This document shows positions 52,793 through 61,939 of a stretch of 64,000 nt of DNA, in pieces (position 1 is the stretch's first letter; each line of letters begins with the position of its first letter). The DNA is taken from positions 4,999,501 to 5,063,500 of the forward strand of contig NZ_CP083956.1 in NCBI RefSeq assembly GCF_006442795.2, written 5' to 3'. This DNA is from Mesorhizobium sp. B1-1-8 (GTDB lineage: Bacteria; Pseudomonadota; Alphaproteobacteria; Rhizobiales; Rhizobiaceae). Position numbers and translations under genes: made by a program. A model generated the notes under the pieces. That model did no database searches. It saw only the letters and a program-made list of their open reading frames with translations, and had not been told where the DNA came from.

Positions 52793-53700
52793 GCGCGGCT
52801 GCCGAATCTGCGGTCGGCGCCGCGCGCCACCAGCACCACGCACAGGATGACCAGCATGACGCAGACCGAGAGTGCGGCGCCGAACGGCCAGTCATTGGCC
52901 TTGCCGAACTGCGACTGGATCAGCGTGCCGATCATGGTGCTGGACGGGCCGCCGACCATGGCCGGCGTGACATAGTCGCCGACGGTCGGCACGAAAACGA
53001 CGAGGGCTGCCGCCAAAACGCCCGGCATCGAGTTCGGCAGCACGACGCGCCGGAACGACGTGAACGGCCGCGCGCCGAGATCGGAGGCGGCTTCGAGCAG
53101 CGATTTCGGGATGGTGTCCAGCGCCACATAGATCGGCAGGATAGCAAAGGGCGCGTAGGCGTGGGCGAGCGTGACGACCACCGCCGCCGGCGTGTTGAGG
53201 AAGGCCAGCGTCGGCTCCGACCAGATGTGGCTTTCGATCAGCGCCGAATTCAGCACGCCATTGTAGGCGAGCACGATCTTCCAGGCGAAGACGCGCAAAA
53301 GGTAGCTGGTCCAGAACGGCAGCGTCACCAGGAAGAGCAGCAGGTTGCGGCGGCGATCGGCGTGAAAGGCGAGGTAATACGCGACCGGATAGGCAGTGAC
53401 CACGGTCGCCAGCGTCACCAGACCGGCGATGACCAGCGAGCGCAGCGTGACCGTCCAGTAGAGCGGGTCGGTTGCCACTGTGACGAAGTTTTCAACGGTC
53501 AGGCCGGCGCCGAGCAGCGAGCCGTCATTGCTCCTGAAGGCGAGGAAGATCACCAGGCCGAGGGCGAAGAGGATCAGGAAGAAGGTGACCAATCCGCCCG
53601 GCAGCAGCATGGCGAAACGGAAGGCCGGCGAAGTGCGGGCTTCCGGCGATGGCCGCGCTGCAACGATGATCGACATCTTATTGCCTATTGGGGCTGCCAT
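52789..53700 (-). CDS. ABC transporter permease, PotB type (system 2)
   Basis: 303 residues, six helices starting FAMLLPGGLVTFFLILFALG. The contact loop is LEAASDLGARPFTSFRRVVL followed by PNSMPGVLAAA, and PFWTSYLLRVFAWK is a PotB signature. A downstream ATG at 53676 (MSIIVAARP) is an equally possible start. It follows the oxidase gene by about 80 bp. Confidence 0.92.
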   Translation of the reverse strand: MAAPIGNKMSIIVAARPSPEARTSPAFRFAMLLPGGLVTFFLILFALGLVIFLAFRSNDGSLLGAGLTVENFVTVATDPLYWTVTLRSLVIAGLVTLATVVTAYPVAYYLAFHADRRRNLLLFLVTLPFWTSYLLRVFAWKIVLAYNGVLNSALIESHIWSEPTLAFLNTPAAVVVTLAHAYAPFAILPIYVALDTIPKSLLEAASDLGARPFTSFRRVVLPNSMPGVLAAALVVFVPTVGDYVTPAMVGGPSSTMIGTLIQSQFGKANDWPFGAALSVCVMLVILCVVLVARGADRRFGSRA

Positions 53701-53782
53701 CCGATTTTTGAAATCGGCTAATGCTTTTTCATATTCATGAAACTGTCAAGCGGAATCGCTTGTGCGCTGCACGCGCTCAGCG

Positions 53783-55114
53783 TCAGCGCTCGAATGCGTC
53801 GAGCATCCGGTACCAGGCGATCGTCGCGGCGACGCCGACCTGCCGGAAGGCATGGAACGGGATTGGCCGGATCGGCGAGAGAGGGAACGGCAATTCTGTG
53901 GCGTCGCCGGTCGCCAGATAGCTCGCCATGCGCTTGCCGAGCGCGCTCATCAGGCCGACACCCCTGCCCTGGCAGCCGACCACGGCGAGGAGGCCCTTTT
54001 CGGGCTCGTGCAGGTGCGGCAGATGATCCGGCGTCATCGCCACGCGGCCGAACCAGCGTTTCTCGATCGCAATGCCGGCAAGGACGGGATAGAGGCGAAG
54101 CAGCGCGCGTTCGCAATGCGCCCAGTCGGCGGGGCTGGAAGGCAGCGCCATGCGGCCGCGACCGCCAAGCACCAGCCGGCCATCGGCGCTTTTGCGGTAG
54201 TAGACAAGAATGCGGCGCGAATCCGATACGGCCTGGCCGCCGGGCAAGACAGTGGCAGCCAGGTCGGCCGGCAGCGGCGCGGTAGCGATCTGGAAGGAAT
54301 GCAGCGGCACGATCGTCTGCGCCAGGCCGGGCAGCAGGCCGTCGGTATAGGCATTGGTGGCGAGCACGACCGCCTTGGCGCGCAGCTCGGCTCCGCCTGC
54401 CGTTGCAACTCGCCAGAGGCCGGCCTCGTTGTTGAGCTTCAATACCTTCTGCCGTTCGGCGATCTTCGCGCCGGCCGCCGTGGCAACACGCGCCAATTCC
54501 ATCGTGTAGGAAAGCGGATCGATGACGCCAGCGCGGCGATCGAGCCAGCCGCCGAGATAGCCTTTGGCGCCGGTGATCGCCGCGATCTCGGCCTGGTCGA
54601 GCAGCTTGACGTCGGCGCCGCGCGCCCGCCATTGGCGATCCCGGTTCGCTGCCGCGGTCAAAGCGGTTTCGGTGTGGGCGGCCTGGATCCAGCCATTGCG
54701 CGCAAACGGCACCGCCAGTTTCTCGTCGCGGATCAGGTCGAATACGGCATCGGCCGTCGACGCGGCGAAATCGACCAGGGCCTCGCCGCGCTCCCTGCCG
54801 AAGTGCTCGATCAGCCATTCCGGATCGTATTTCAGGCCGGGGATGACCTGGCCGCCATTGAGGCCTGAGGCGCCCTGCCCGATCATACCTGCCTCCAGCA
54901 CCTGCACCGACAGACCGGCGCGGGCCGCATGCAACGCGGTCGACAGGCCCATGATGCCGCCACCGACGATGACCGCATCGACAGTGCCGCCTGCCATAAG
55001 CTCCCGCTCAAATGCCAGGGCTATTTTGGGCTTCTGCCAGATCGGATCGGAAAAGGCTGCGGGCAAGAGGTCACCTACGGACTGAACTCGTGAAAATCCT
55101 ATTGTTGATTTCAT
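53783..55114 (-). CDS. FAD-dependent oxidoreductase, gamma-glutamylputrescine oxidase (PuuB)-like
   Basis: 443 residues of the DAO family. The dinucleotide fold is AVIVGGGIMGLSTALHAARA near residue 48 with VLEAG as its acidic end. GASGLNGGQVIPGL (about 82-95) and the C-terminal YYRKSADGRLVLGGRGRM resemble PuuB and its ordF-type relatives. PuuB oxidises gamma-glutamylputrescine to the aldehyde, releasing ammonia and H2O2. Substrate assignment depends on context: PuuR-like regulator and PotABCD-like genes on the same strand. I start at ATG 55114; the frame extends to 55198. Confidence 0.85.
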   Translation of the reverse strand: MKSTIGFSRVQSVGDLLPAAFSDPIWQKPKIALAFERELMAGGTVDAVIVGGGIMGLSTALHAARAGLSVQVLEAGMIGQGASGLNGGQVIPGLKYDPEWLIEHFGRERGEALVDFAASTADAVFDLIRDEKLAVPFARNGWIQAAHTETALTAAANRDRQWRARGADVKLLDQAEIAAITGAKGYLGGWLDRRAGVIDPLSYTMELARVATAAGAKIAERQKVLKLNNEAGLWRVATAGGAELRAKAVVLATNAYTDGLLPGLAQTIVPLHSFQIATAPLPADLAATVLPGGQAVSDSRRILVYYRKSADGRLVLGGRGRMALPSSPADWAHCERALLRLYPVLAGIAIEKRWFGRVAMTPDHLPHLHEPEKGLLAVVGCQGRGVGLMSALGKRMASYLATGDATELPFPLSPIRPIPFHAFRQVGVAATIAWYRMLDAFER

Positions 55115-55260
55115 GAATTTGAAAGTGCGCTTCACTGGGCCAGTTTGAGCGATGACTGTGAGACAGCGCGCCCATTGGCCCATCAACGATCCCATCAACG
55201 GGATAGACGTTTGGTCAAAATCCGGGGAAAGTGCCGCGCGACAATCGAGAGGACAAGACC

Positions 55261-56418
55261 ATGACCGACCCGACCCGCCTGCCCGCCGATGGCCTTTTCG
55301 TTGGCCGCGCCAGGACCAGCGAAGCTCCGCATCCGCTGGTGGTCACGGTGCGCGACGGCCAGGTCATCGACATCACCTCCAGAGCAGCGCCAACCGTGCG
55401 CGACCTTTGCGGGTTGAAGGACCCGGCCGGCCATGTGCGCTCAGCCAAGGGCAAACCGATCGGCGCGCTTGAAGAGATCGCCGCGAACAGTTTTGAGGCC
55501 AAGCGCGACGCGACGAAGCCGATCCTGCTTTCGCCCGTCGACCTGCAAGCGGTGAAAGCCTCCGGCGTCACCTTCGTCGTCAGCCTGCTCGAACGGGTCA
55601 TCGAGGAACAGGCGCGCGGCTCGGCCGAAAAGGCCGACGCCATCCGCGCCGACATCGCCGGGCTGATCGGCCACGATCTGTCGAAGCTGAAGCCCGGCTC
55701 GCCCGAAGCGATGGAGATCAAGGCCAAGCTGATTTCGCGCGGCGCCTGGTCGCAATATCTGGAAGTCGGCATCGGCCCGGATGCCGAGATCTTCACCAAA
55801 TGCCAGCCGATGGCCTCCGTCGGCTTCGGCGCCGATGTCGGCCTGCATCCGGTCTCGACCTGGAACAATCCGGAGCCGGAGATCGCCATGATCGCCGACA
55901 GTTCGGGCCGCATCGTCGGCGCCACCATCGGCAACGATGTCAATTTGCGCGACGTCGAAGGACGCTCGGCGCTGCTGCTCGGCAAGGCCAAGGACAATAA
56001 CGCCTCGGCGTCGCTCGGCCCCTTCATCCGCCTGTTCGACGAGACATTCTCCATCGATGATGTGAAAAACGCAGTGGTGCGCCTGAAGGTCGAAGGCGAG
56101 GACGGGTTTTCGCTGGAAGGCGCAAGCTCGATGGCCGAGATCAGCCGTTCGCCGGAGGAACTGGTTGCGGCTGCCATGGGCCCGCACCACCAATATCCCG
56201 ATGGGCTGGCGCTCTATCTCGGCACCATGTTCGTGCCATCGAAGGATCGCGGCGAGAAGGGCAAGGGCTTTACCCACAAAATAGGCGACATCGTCACCAT
56301 CTCGTCGGAAAAGTTCGGCGCGCTGGTCAACCGGGTGCGGCTGTCGCCGGACTGCCCGCACTGGACCTATGGCGCCAGCCATCTGATGCGGGACCTCGCC
56401 AAAGCCAATCTGATCTAG
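55261..56418 (+). CDS. Fumarylacetoacetate hydrolase-family protein
   Basis: 385 residues. The FAH-fold core lies in the C-terminal two-thirds: AEIFTKCQPMASVGFGADVG and EPEIAMIADSSGRIVGATIGN followed by DVNLRDVEGR, which supply the usual metal ligands and active-site residues. Family members are hydrolases, decarboxylases or 2-keto-3-deoxy-sugar-acid dehydratases. Beside a sugar-type ABC transporter, a keto-deoxy-sugar-acid role is the best guess. I chose ATG 55261 with GAGAGGAC upstream. It is divergent from the PuuB-like gene. Confidence 0.85.
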   Translation: MTDPTRLPADGLFVGRARTSEAPHPLVVTVRDGQVIDITSRAAPTVRDLCGLKDPAGHVRSAKGKPIGALEEIAANSFEAKRDATKPILLSPVDLQAVKASGVTFVVSLLERVIEEQARGSAEKADAIRADIAGLIGHDLSKLKPGSPEAMEIKAKLISRGAWSQYLEVGIGPDAEIFTKCQPMASVGFGADVGLHPVSTWNNPEPEIAMIADSSGRIVGATIGNDVNLRDVEGRSALLLGKAKDNNASASLGPFIRLFDETFSIDDVKNAVVRLKVEGEDGFSLEGASSMAEISRSPEELVAAAMGPHHQYPDGLALYLGTMFVPSKDRGEKGKGFTHKIGDIVTISSEKFGALVNRVRLSPDCPHWTYGASHLMRDLAKANLI

Positions 56419-56503
56419 CATCGCGTCCCAAGCGACATTGTCCAGCGCCTCCCTGGCAAGCTGGTGTGAGACGGCGCCGCTGCCCCGGAAAATATCACCT
56501 CAG

Positions 56504-56526
56504 CTGATGCAATCTGATGGGATTGC
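56504..56526. promoter_or_regulatory. Candidate LacI operator upstream of the sugar ABC operon
   Basis: CTGATGCAATC-TGATGG-GATTGC: the 6-bp arms GCAATC / GATTGC are inverted around 6 bp. The 11-bp word GATTGCATCAG (here on the minus strand) recurs exactly at 59525-59535 before the LacI gene. The rest of the 270-bp gap 56419-56688 holds no gene. Confidence 0.45.
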
Positions 56527-56688
56527 TGATGGCGCGCTTTGTTGTGCCAACATCCATTGGCGATGGAGGCTTGCCATCGGTCGAAAAAGGGAATGCTCTA
56601 AAGCTCCCGGTCGGCGCTGGCAGGAGATGCGGTCTTCGATCGCATCGCGCATGACTTGGAACTGTTTTTCAACATGGGAGGAAATCGA

Positions 56689-57621
56689 ATGCTTTCGAGG
56701 CTAAGACTGCTTGTGCTTGGCTTGGTCGCCATGCTCGCCATTCCGGCGATGGCTGAAGCCAAGACGTTCTACTGGATTTCGCATGGCGGCCCGGCCGATC
56801 CGGTCTGGACCTACTTCCTCGCCGGCGCCAAGCAATGGGCGACCGATACCGGCAACAAGGTGAACACCTCGTTCCACAACGGCGATGTCGCCTCGCAGCA
56901 GGAGGCTGTCCGCGCCGCCATATCGGCCAAGGCCGACGGCATCGTCACCACCAGTCCCGATCCGGGCAGCCTTGTCGAGATCGTCAAGGAAGCACGCGCG
57001 GCCAATATCCCGATCATCAACTTCAACACGCCCGATCCGAAGGCGAATTTCAACGCCTATGTCGGCGGCGACAACGTCACCTTCGGCAAGCACTGGGCGC
57101 AGTATCTGGTCGACAAGGGCCTGGTGAAGAAGGGCGACTTCGTCTGGATGCCGGTCGAGGTTCCCGGCGCCACCTATGGCGTGCAGGAAGAGGAAGGCAT
57201 CAAGAGCGTGTTCGGGCCGGCCGGTATCACCTATGAGGTGACCGAAGCGACCCTCGACCAGGCCGAAGTGATCAACCGCATGGTCGACTATCTCACCGCA
57301 CATAAGGGCAAGGTGAAGGCGATCATCGGCCTCGGCGACCTCGTCACCGGCTCGATCAAGCGCGTGTTCGACCAGGTCGGCATCAAGCCGGGCGAAATCC
57401 CGGTCGTCGGCTGGGGCAACTCGCTCGACACCACCCAGGAAGTGTTGAACGGCTACGTCAATGCCGGGCAGTGGCAGGACCCGCAGGCGACCAGCTATGT
57501 GGCGCTTTCGCTGGCCAACATGGCCGCCAGCGGCATTCCCCCGGGCTTCAACGTCATCACCGGCGCGCTCTATGAGAAGGATACCGCCGGCGTTTACGAC
57601 AAGATCCTGTCCGGCAAATAA
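56689..57621 (+). CDS. Sugar ABC transporter substrate-binding protein (RbsB/FrcB-like)
   Basis: 310 residues from ATG 56689 preceded by GGGAGG. Signal peptide SRLRLLVLGLVAMLAIPAMA, then EA. The mature protein is a type I periplasmic-binding fold: QEAVRAAISAKADGIVTTSP near residue 70 and GIGIKPGEIPVVGWGNSLD-like stretches near 240. The ligand is probably a monosaccharide or sugar acid. Confidence 0.93.
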   Translation: MLSRLRLLVLGLVAMLAIPAMAEAKTFYWISHGGPADPVWTYFLAGAKQWATDTGNKVNTSFHNGDVASQQEAVRAAISAKADGIVTTSPDPGSLVEIVKEARAANIPIINFNTPDPKANFNAYVGGDNVTFGKHWAQYLVDKGLVKKGDFVWMPVEVPGATYGVQEEEGIKSVFGPAGITYEVTEATLDQAEVINRMVDYLTAHKGKVKAIIGLGDLVTGSIKRVFDQVGIKPGEIPVVGWGNSLDTTQEVLNGYVNAGQWQDPQATSYVALSLANMAASGIPPGFNVITGALYEKDTAGVYDKILSGK

Positions 57622-57635
57622 TCTGCGCGCAAAAG

Positions 57636-57660
57636 GCCGTGGCCGCTTTGCGGCCACGGC
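57636..57660 (+). terminator. Intercistronic stem-loop after the sugar-binding-protein gene
   Basis: Perfect 11-bp stem GCCGTGGCCGC / GCGGCCACGGC with loop TTT followed by TCTCTTT. It lies 15 bp after the stop and before the permease gene; it probably gives partial termination or transcript protection. Confidence 0.75.
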
Positions 57661-57723
57661 TCTCTTTCCGTCGAGCCTGCTGCCGCGCGGGCTTAAGCCA
57701 TTCCTTCACGTCGCGGGCTCACT

Positions 57724-58710
57724 GTGGAAAATCACTCCTTCGTCCAACGCCTGATTGCCAGGCCGGAACTCGGCCCGCTGGTGCTGCTGGTCATCGAGAT
57801 CGCCGTCTTCTGGAGCATCAACCCGGATTTTCTGTCGCCGCAGAACATCTCCAACACGCTGGCCTTCACCGTCGAACTCGGACTGATCGCGCTGGCCATG
57901 ACCTTGCTGATGACATCGGGCGAATTCGATCTTTCCGTCGGCTCGCTGTTCGGCTTCTCACCGGTGCTGATGTGGACCCTGTTCAACGGCGGCGTCACCT
58001 CGCTGGAGATGGGCTTCGTCATCGCGCTGGTGGTCGCGGCGTTCATCGGCCTCGTCAACGGCTGGTTCGTCACCCAGCTCAAGATCCCGTCCTTCCTGGT
58101 GACGCTCGGCATGCTGCTTGTCGTGCGCGGCACGGCGCTGTTTGTCACCGACGGCTTTCCGCAGCGCACCTGGAGCGCCGAAGGCAGCTGGCTGGCGGAA
58201 ATCCTGGTCGGCGATTTCTATATCGGGCCGTTTCGCATCTACGCGTCGCTGTTCTGGTTCATCGGCGCCGCGATCGCGCTGGGTTACGTGCTGACGCAGA
58301 GCCGCACCGGCAACTGGATCCAGGCCGCCGGCGGCAACCCCAATGCGGCACGCGCGCGCGGCGTCAACGTCAGCCGCGTCAAGATCGGCCTGTTCGTGCT
58401 GTCGTCGCTCATGGCCTCGCTTGCCGGCGTCATCTCCTCGCTGCGCACCTCGGCCGCCAATCCCAACAGCGGCACCGGCTACGAGCTCGAAGTCATCGCC
58501 ATGGTGGTGATCGGCGGCACGGCGCTGACCGGCGGCCGCGGCACCATCATCGGCACCGTGCTCGGCATCCTGATCCTGCGCGTGATGCGCAACGGCATCG
58601 TGCTAATCGGTGTGCCGGGGCTTGCCTACAACATCTTCATCGGCGCCATCATCCTCGGCATGATGGCCCTGCATTCATGGCTCGAACGCCGGCACCAGGC
58701 AGGGACCTAG
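57724..58710 (+). CDS. Sugar ABC transporter permease (RbsC/FrcC-like)
   Basis: 328 residues with eight to ten hydrophobic segments. GEFDLSVGSLFG (about residue 62) is the family signature, and IQAAGGNPNAARARGVNVSR (about 200) is the ATPase-contact loop. The start is a GTG at 57724. It couples to the ATPase 4 bp downstream. Confidence 0.94.
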   Translation: MENHSFVQRLIARPELGPLVLLVIEIAVFWSINPDFLSPQNISNTLAFTVELGLIALAMTLLMTSGEFDLSVGSLFGFSPVLMWTLFNGGVTSLEMGFVIALVVAAFIGLVNGWFVTQLKIPSFLVTLGMLLVVRGTALFVTDGFPQRTWSAEGSWLAEILVGDFYIGPFRIYASLFWFIGAAIALGYVLTQSRTGNWIQAAGGNPNAARARGVNVSRVKIGLFVLSSLMASLAGVISSLRTSAANPNSGTGYELEVIAMVVIGGTALTGGRGTIIGTVLGILILRVMRNGIVLIGVPGLAYNIFIGAIILGMMALHSWLERRHQAGT

Positions 58711-58714
58711 AACC

Positions 58715-59509
<795 letters not shown>

Positions 59510-59524
59510 CTTCATCTGGCACGG

Positions 59525-59535
59525 GATTGCATCAG
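59525..59535 (+). promoter_or_regulatory. Candidate operator GATTGCATCAG before the LacI gene
   Basis: Exact 11-bp match to the word in the ABC operon upstream region (56504-56514, opposite orientation). It lies in the 31-bp gap between the ATPase stop and the regulator ATG. Confidence 0.4.
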
Positions 59536-59540
59536 ATCCT

Positions 59541-60575
59541 ATGACTGGACCCATGAAAGCTACGGTATCCGACATCGCCAGGAACTGCGGCCTGTCGACC
59601 GCAACGGTCGACAGGGTCTTGAACAACCGGCCGGGCGCGAGTGCCGCCAACCGGCAGCGCGTGATGGAGGCGGCCAAGCAACTCGGCTATCTGCCGGTCG
59701 TCGACCAGGTCGTGCTGCCGTCGCGGCCGGCGCATCTGGAATTCTTCCTGCCGATCGGCTCCAACGCCTTCATGATCGACCTCGCCCGCCATATCGAGGA
59801 CTATGCGGCACGTCTGCCGCTGGTCGCCTCCTGCCGCATCCACAACCTTGCCGGCATTGCGCCGGACGCGCTGCAGGGCGCCGTCGAGAATCTCTCGCTG
59901 AAGGCCAACGGCGTCGGCGTGATCGCCGTCGACCATCCGCGCACGCGCAACATTTTGCGCGAGGTGGTCGAGGCCGGCATCCGGCTGGTGACGCTGGTCT
60001 CCGACGTGCCGGCAGCACCCCGCTCGGCCTATGTCGGCATCGACAACCGGGTGGCGGGACGCACGGCGGCGCTTTTGATGGGACGCTTCCTCGGCGGCCG
60101 GACCGGACATCTGGCGATGGTGGTCGGCTCGCGTTCCTATCGCGGCCATGAAGAGCGCGAGATGGGTTTTCGATCGGTGCTGGGCGAGGAATTCCCCAAC
60201 CTCACCGTCTCGAGCGCCGTCGAGAGCAATGACGAGCCGGATGCCAGCTATGCCGCGACCATGAAGGCGCTGCACAACGAACCGGAACTGCTCGGCATTT
60301 ACTGCGTCGGCGCCGGACGCTCGGGCGTGGCCAAGGCGCTGCTCGAATCCAGGCCACGCAAGAAGCCCGTCTTCATCTGTCATGACCTGACCAAGGAAAC
60401 GCGCGGCTATCTGGTCGACGACCTGGTGGACGTCGTCATCGACCAGAATGCGCGGCTGATCGCCGAGCAATCGGTGATCCGCCTGCTCGGATCGATCGCC
60501 TCATCGGCGCCATACCTGACCAAGAAATTCATCGAGCCGCGACTGATCTTCAAGGAAAACGTGCCGGTGCAGTGA
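59541..60575 (+). CDS. LacI-family transcriptional regulator
   Basis: 344 residues. N-terminal LacI helix-turn-helix (VSDIARNCGLSTATVDRVLN, about residues 8-27) with the hinge helix after NRPGASAANRQRVMEAAKQL. The periplasmic-binding-like effector domain covers the rest (NGVGVIAVDHPRTRN, AYVGIDNRVAGRTAALLMG). I chose ATG 59541; MKATVSD at 59553 is also possible. It is encoded at the end of the sugar ABC cluster and presumably controls it. Confidence 0.92.
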   Translation: MTGPMKATVSDIARNCGLSTATVDRVLNNRPGASAANRQRVMEAAKQLGYLPVVDQVVLPSRPAHLEFFLPIGSNAFMIDLARHIEDYAARLPLVASCRIHNLAGIAPDALQGAVENLSLKANGVGVIAVDHPRTRNILREVVEAGIRLVTLVSDVPAAPRSAYVGIDNRVAGRTAALLMGRFLGGRTGHLAMVVGSRSYRGHEEREMGFRSVLGEEFPNLTVSSAVESNDEPDASYAATMKALHNEPELLGIYCVGAGRSGVAKALLESRPRKKPVFICHDLTKETRGYLVDDLVDVVIDQNARLIAEQSVIRLLGSIASSAPYLTKKFIEPRLIFKENVPVQ

Positions 60576-60699
60576 ACGGGCGGCTGCCCGCTGGCAGTCC
60601 GTTTCACCGATTTGTCTGATAATTGATCCCACAAATCTGCACACCAGCTATGCACGTTTGGCAATTGCCGAATCATTGGGCAGACCGTAATTACTGGGT

Positions 60700-60815
60700 G
60701 TCGGCCATCTCCTCCTCCCAGATGTGATGCCGACGCTGAATGCGGTGTATCCTCCTCCCACGCCGTGTTCGAAATCGAGCCCGCTGCCACCTCCTCCCGG
60801 CAGCGGGCTTTTTCT
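60700..60815 (+). ncRNA. Small RNA with three CCTCCTCCC-loop hairpins (alpha-r14 / 'cuckoo' type)
   Basis: Three consecutive stem-loops, each presenting CCTCCTCCC. Hairpin 1 is 60700-60734 (GTCGGC-CATCT / AGATG-GCCGAC, loop CCTCCTCCC). Hairpin 2 is 60738-60770 (GAATGCGGTGT / ACGCCGTGTTC with three G-U pairs, loop ATCCTCCTCCC). Hairpin 3 is 60779-60808 (GCCCGCTGCC / GGCAGCGGGC, loop ACCTCCTCCC) followed by TTTTTCTT. The loops are complementary to Shine-Dalgarno sequences, as in the alpha-r14 RNAs of Sinorhizobium and CcsR/'cuckoo' RNAs of other alphaproteobacteria. The exact 5' end is not determined; no coding frame covers it. Confidence 0.85.
60779..60815 (+). terminator. Rho-independent terminator of the small RNA
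   Basis: 10-bp GC-rich stem with a 10-nt loop and a TTTTTCTT tract. It forms hairpin 3 of the small RNA. Confidence 0.9.
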
Positions 60816-60871
60816 TGCCCGTGCGGAAAATAGTGCAGAGGCGGCCGCGAAGCGGTCGGATGAGGGACGTT

Positions 60872-61453
60872 TCAGCGCGCCCGGAACGAGCCGATCAAGC
60901 CTTCCGCCATACGCACGAACTGCGCGCTCGGGCCTTCGGCGCCAACGCTCTGCATGGAGACGCGGGCGCCTTCGAGCAGCAGCGACAGCGTGTCGGCAAG
61001 AAGCTCGGCCTGGCCGATGCCGGCGTCACGGCAGAGCGCGACCAATTTTTCGCGCTGGGCTTCCTTCAGTTCCTTGATAACGCGCCTTGCCGGGTGATCG
61101 GTCTCGCTGAGCTCGACGGCAGCGTTGGCCATGTCGCAGCCGCGACAGTCGGCGCTGAGCATTTCCGAAGCCTTGCGGACCCAGGCATGCAACTGCGCGA
61201 GCTTGTCGCCGGGATGCTGAGCTTCGAACTCGTCCCATATCCTTGATGCTTTCGCGGCCGTGGCTCGCAGGCATTCGATGATCAGCTCGTCCTTCGATTC
61301 GAAGTGACGGTAGAGCGTCATCTTGTTGGTGCCGGCCGCTTCGGTTATGGCGTCGACGCCCACGCCCTTGATGCCATGCTTGTGGAACATATCCTGCGCC
61401 GTCTCCAGGATCCGGTCCCTGGGGCGAGAACGCTCCACGACGCCGTCTGTCAT
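60872..61453 (-). CDS. TetR-family regulator of the adjacent efflux pump
   Basis: 193 residues. The helix-turn-helix is ILETAQDMFHKHGIKGVGVD followed by AITEAAGTNKMTLYRHFESK (about residues 15-55). The C-terminal domain has CRGCDMANAAVELSETDHPA typical of one TetR subgroup. ATG 61453 has AAAGGAG 6 bp upstream. It is divergent from the efflux genes with two GTTAC-N6-GTAAC sites between. Confidence 0.9.
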   Translation of the reverse strand: MTDGVVERSRPRDRILETAQDMFHKHGIKGVGVDAITEAAGTNKMTLYRHFESKDELIIECLRATAAKASRIWDEFEAQHPGDKLAQLHAWVRKASEMLSADCRGCDMANAAVELSETDHPARRVIKELKEAQREKLVALCRDAGIGQAELLADTLSLLLEGARVSMQSVGAEGPSAQFVRMAEGLIGSFRAR

Positions 61454-61504
61454 CACAATCTCCTTTCGTTTCCAAAAAACCCTCGGCCACCTCTTGACTA
61501 GGGT

Positions 61505-61545
61505 GTTACCGGTCTGTAACTTCCAGAATGTTACTTACTGGTAAC
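61505..61545. promoter_or_regulatory. Two TetR operators (GTTAC-N6-GTAAC)
   Basis: Two copies of the dyad, 61505-61520 and 61530-61545, with centres 25 bp apart. Together they make a larger inverted repeat (GGTGTTACC ... GGTAACACC). They begin 52 bp upstream of the TetR ATG and lie before the efflux genes. Confidence 0.7.
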
Positions 61546-61699
61546 ACCTATAGCGCTCGACGTCAACGACAAGGCACCACCGATAGCCCTGCCAGAGCGA
61601 GATGGGACAAGAAACCTGCATGTCATGCGGCTTCGGCCGGTGAAAAAGGAAAAACGGTTCGTGATCAGCTGATGCGAGCCGCAGCAAGGAGCCGCTCCT

Positions 61700-61939
61700 A
61701 TGCACAAGGCAAAAGACCTGACGATCGACGAAGCCGTCCGGGATCCGATGATCCGGCTGGTGAACAAGGCGGACGGGGTCAACCCGCGCGCCTTCGAGGC
61801 GATGCTGCGCTCGCTGGCTGCCGAACAGGCGCCGGGCGGCAAGGCCCTGCCGGATTTCCTGGAGGATTCCGGCTCGGGCCGGGCCCGGCGCATGCACCGC
61901 GCCGCAAAGCCGTTCGGAGAGGCATCCGCATCATGGTAA
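61700..61939 (+). CDS. Small hypothetical protein preceding the RND pump
   Basis: 79 residues, charged, without signal peptide or membrane segment: KAKDLTIDEAVRDPMIRLVN, then KADGVNPRAFEAMLRSLAAE. GGAGC lies 7 bp upstream of the ATG, and the end overlaps the RND gene by 7 bp, which suggests coupled translation. I do not recognise the family. It occupies the place where a membrane-fusion protein gene is common in such operons. Confidence 0.6.
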   Translation: MHKAKDLTIDEAVRDPMIRLVNKADGVNPRAFEAMLRSLAAEQAPGGKALPDFLEDSGSGRARRMHRAAKPFGEASASW

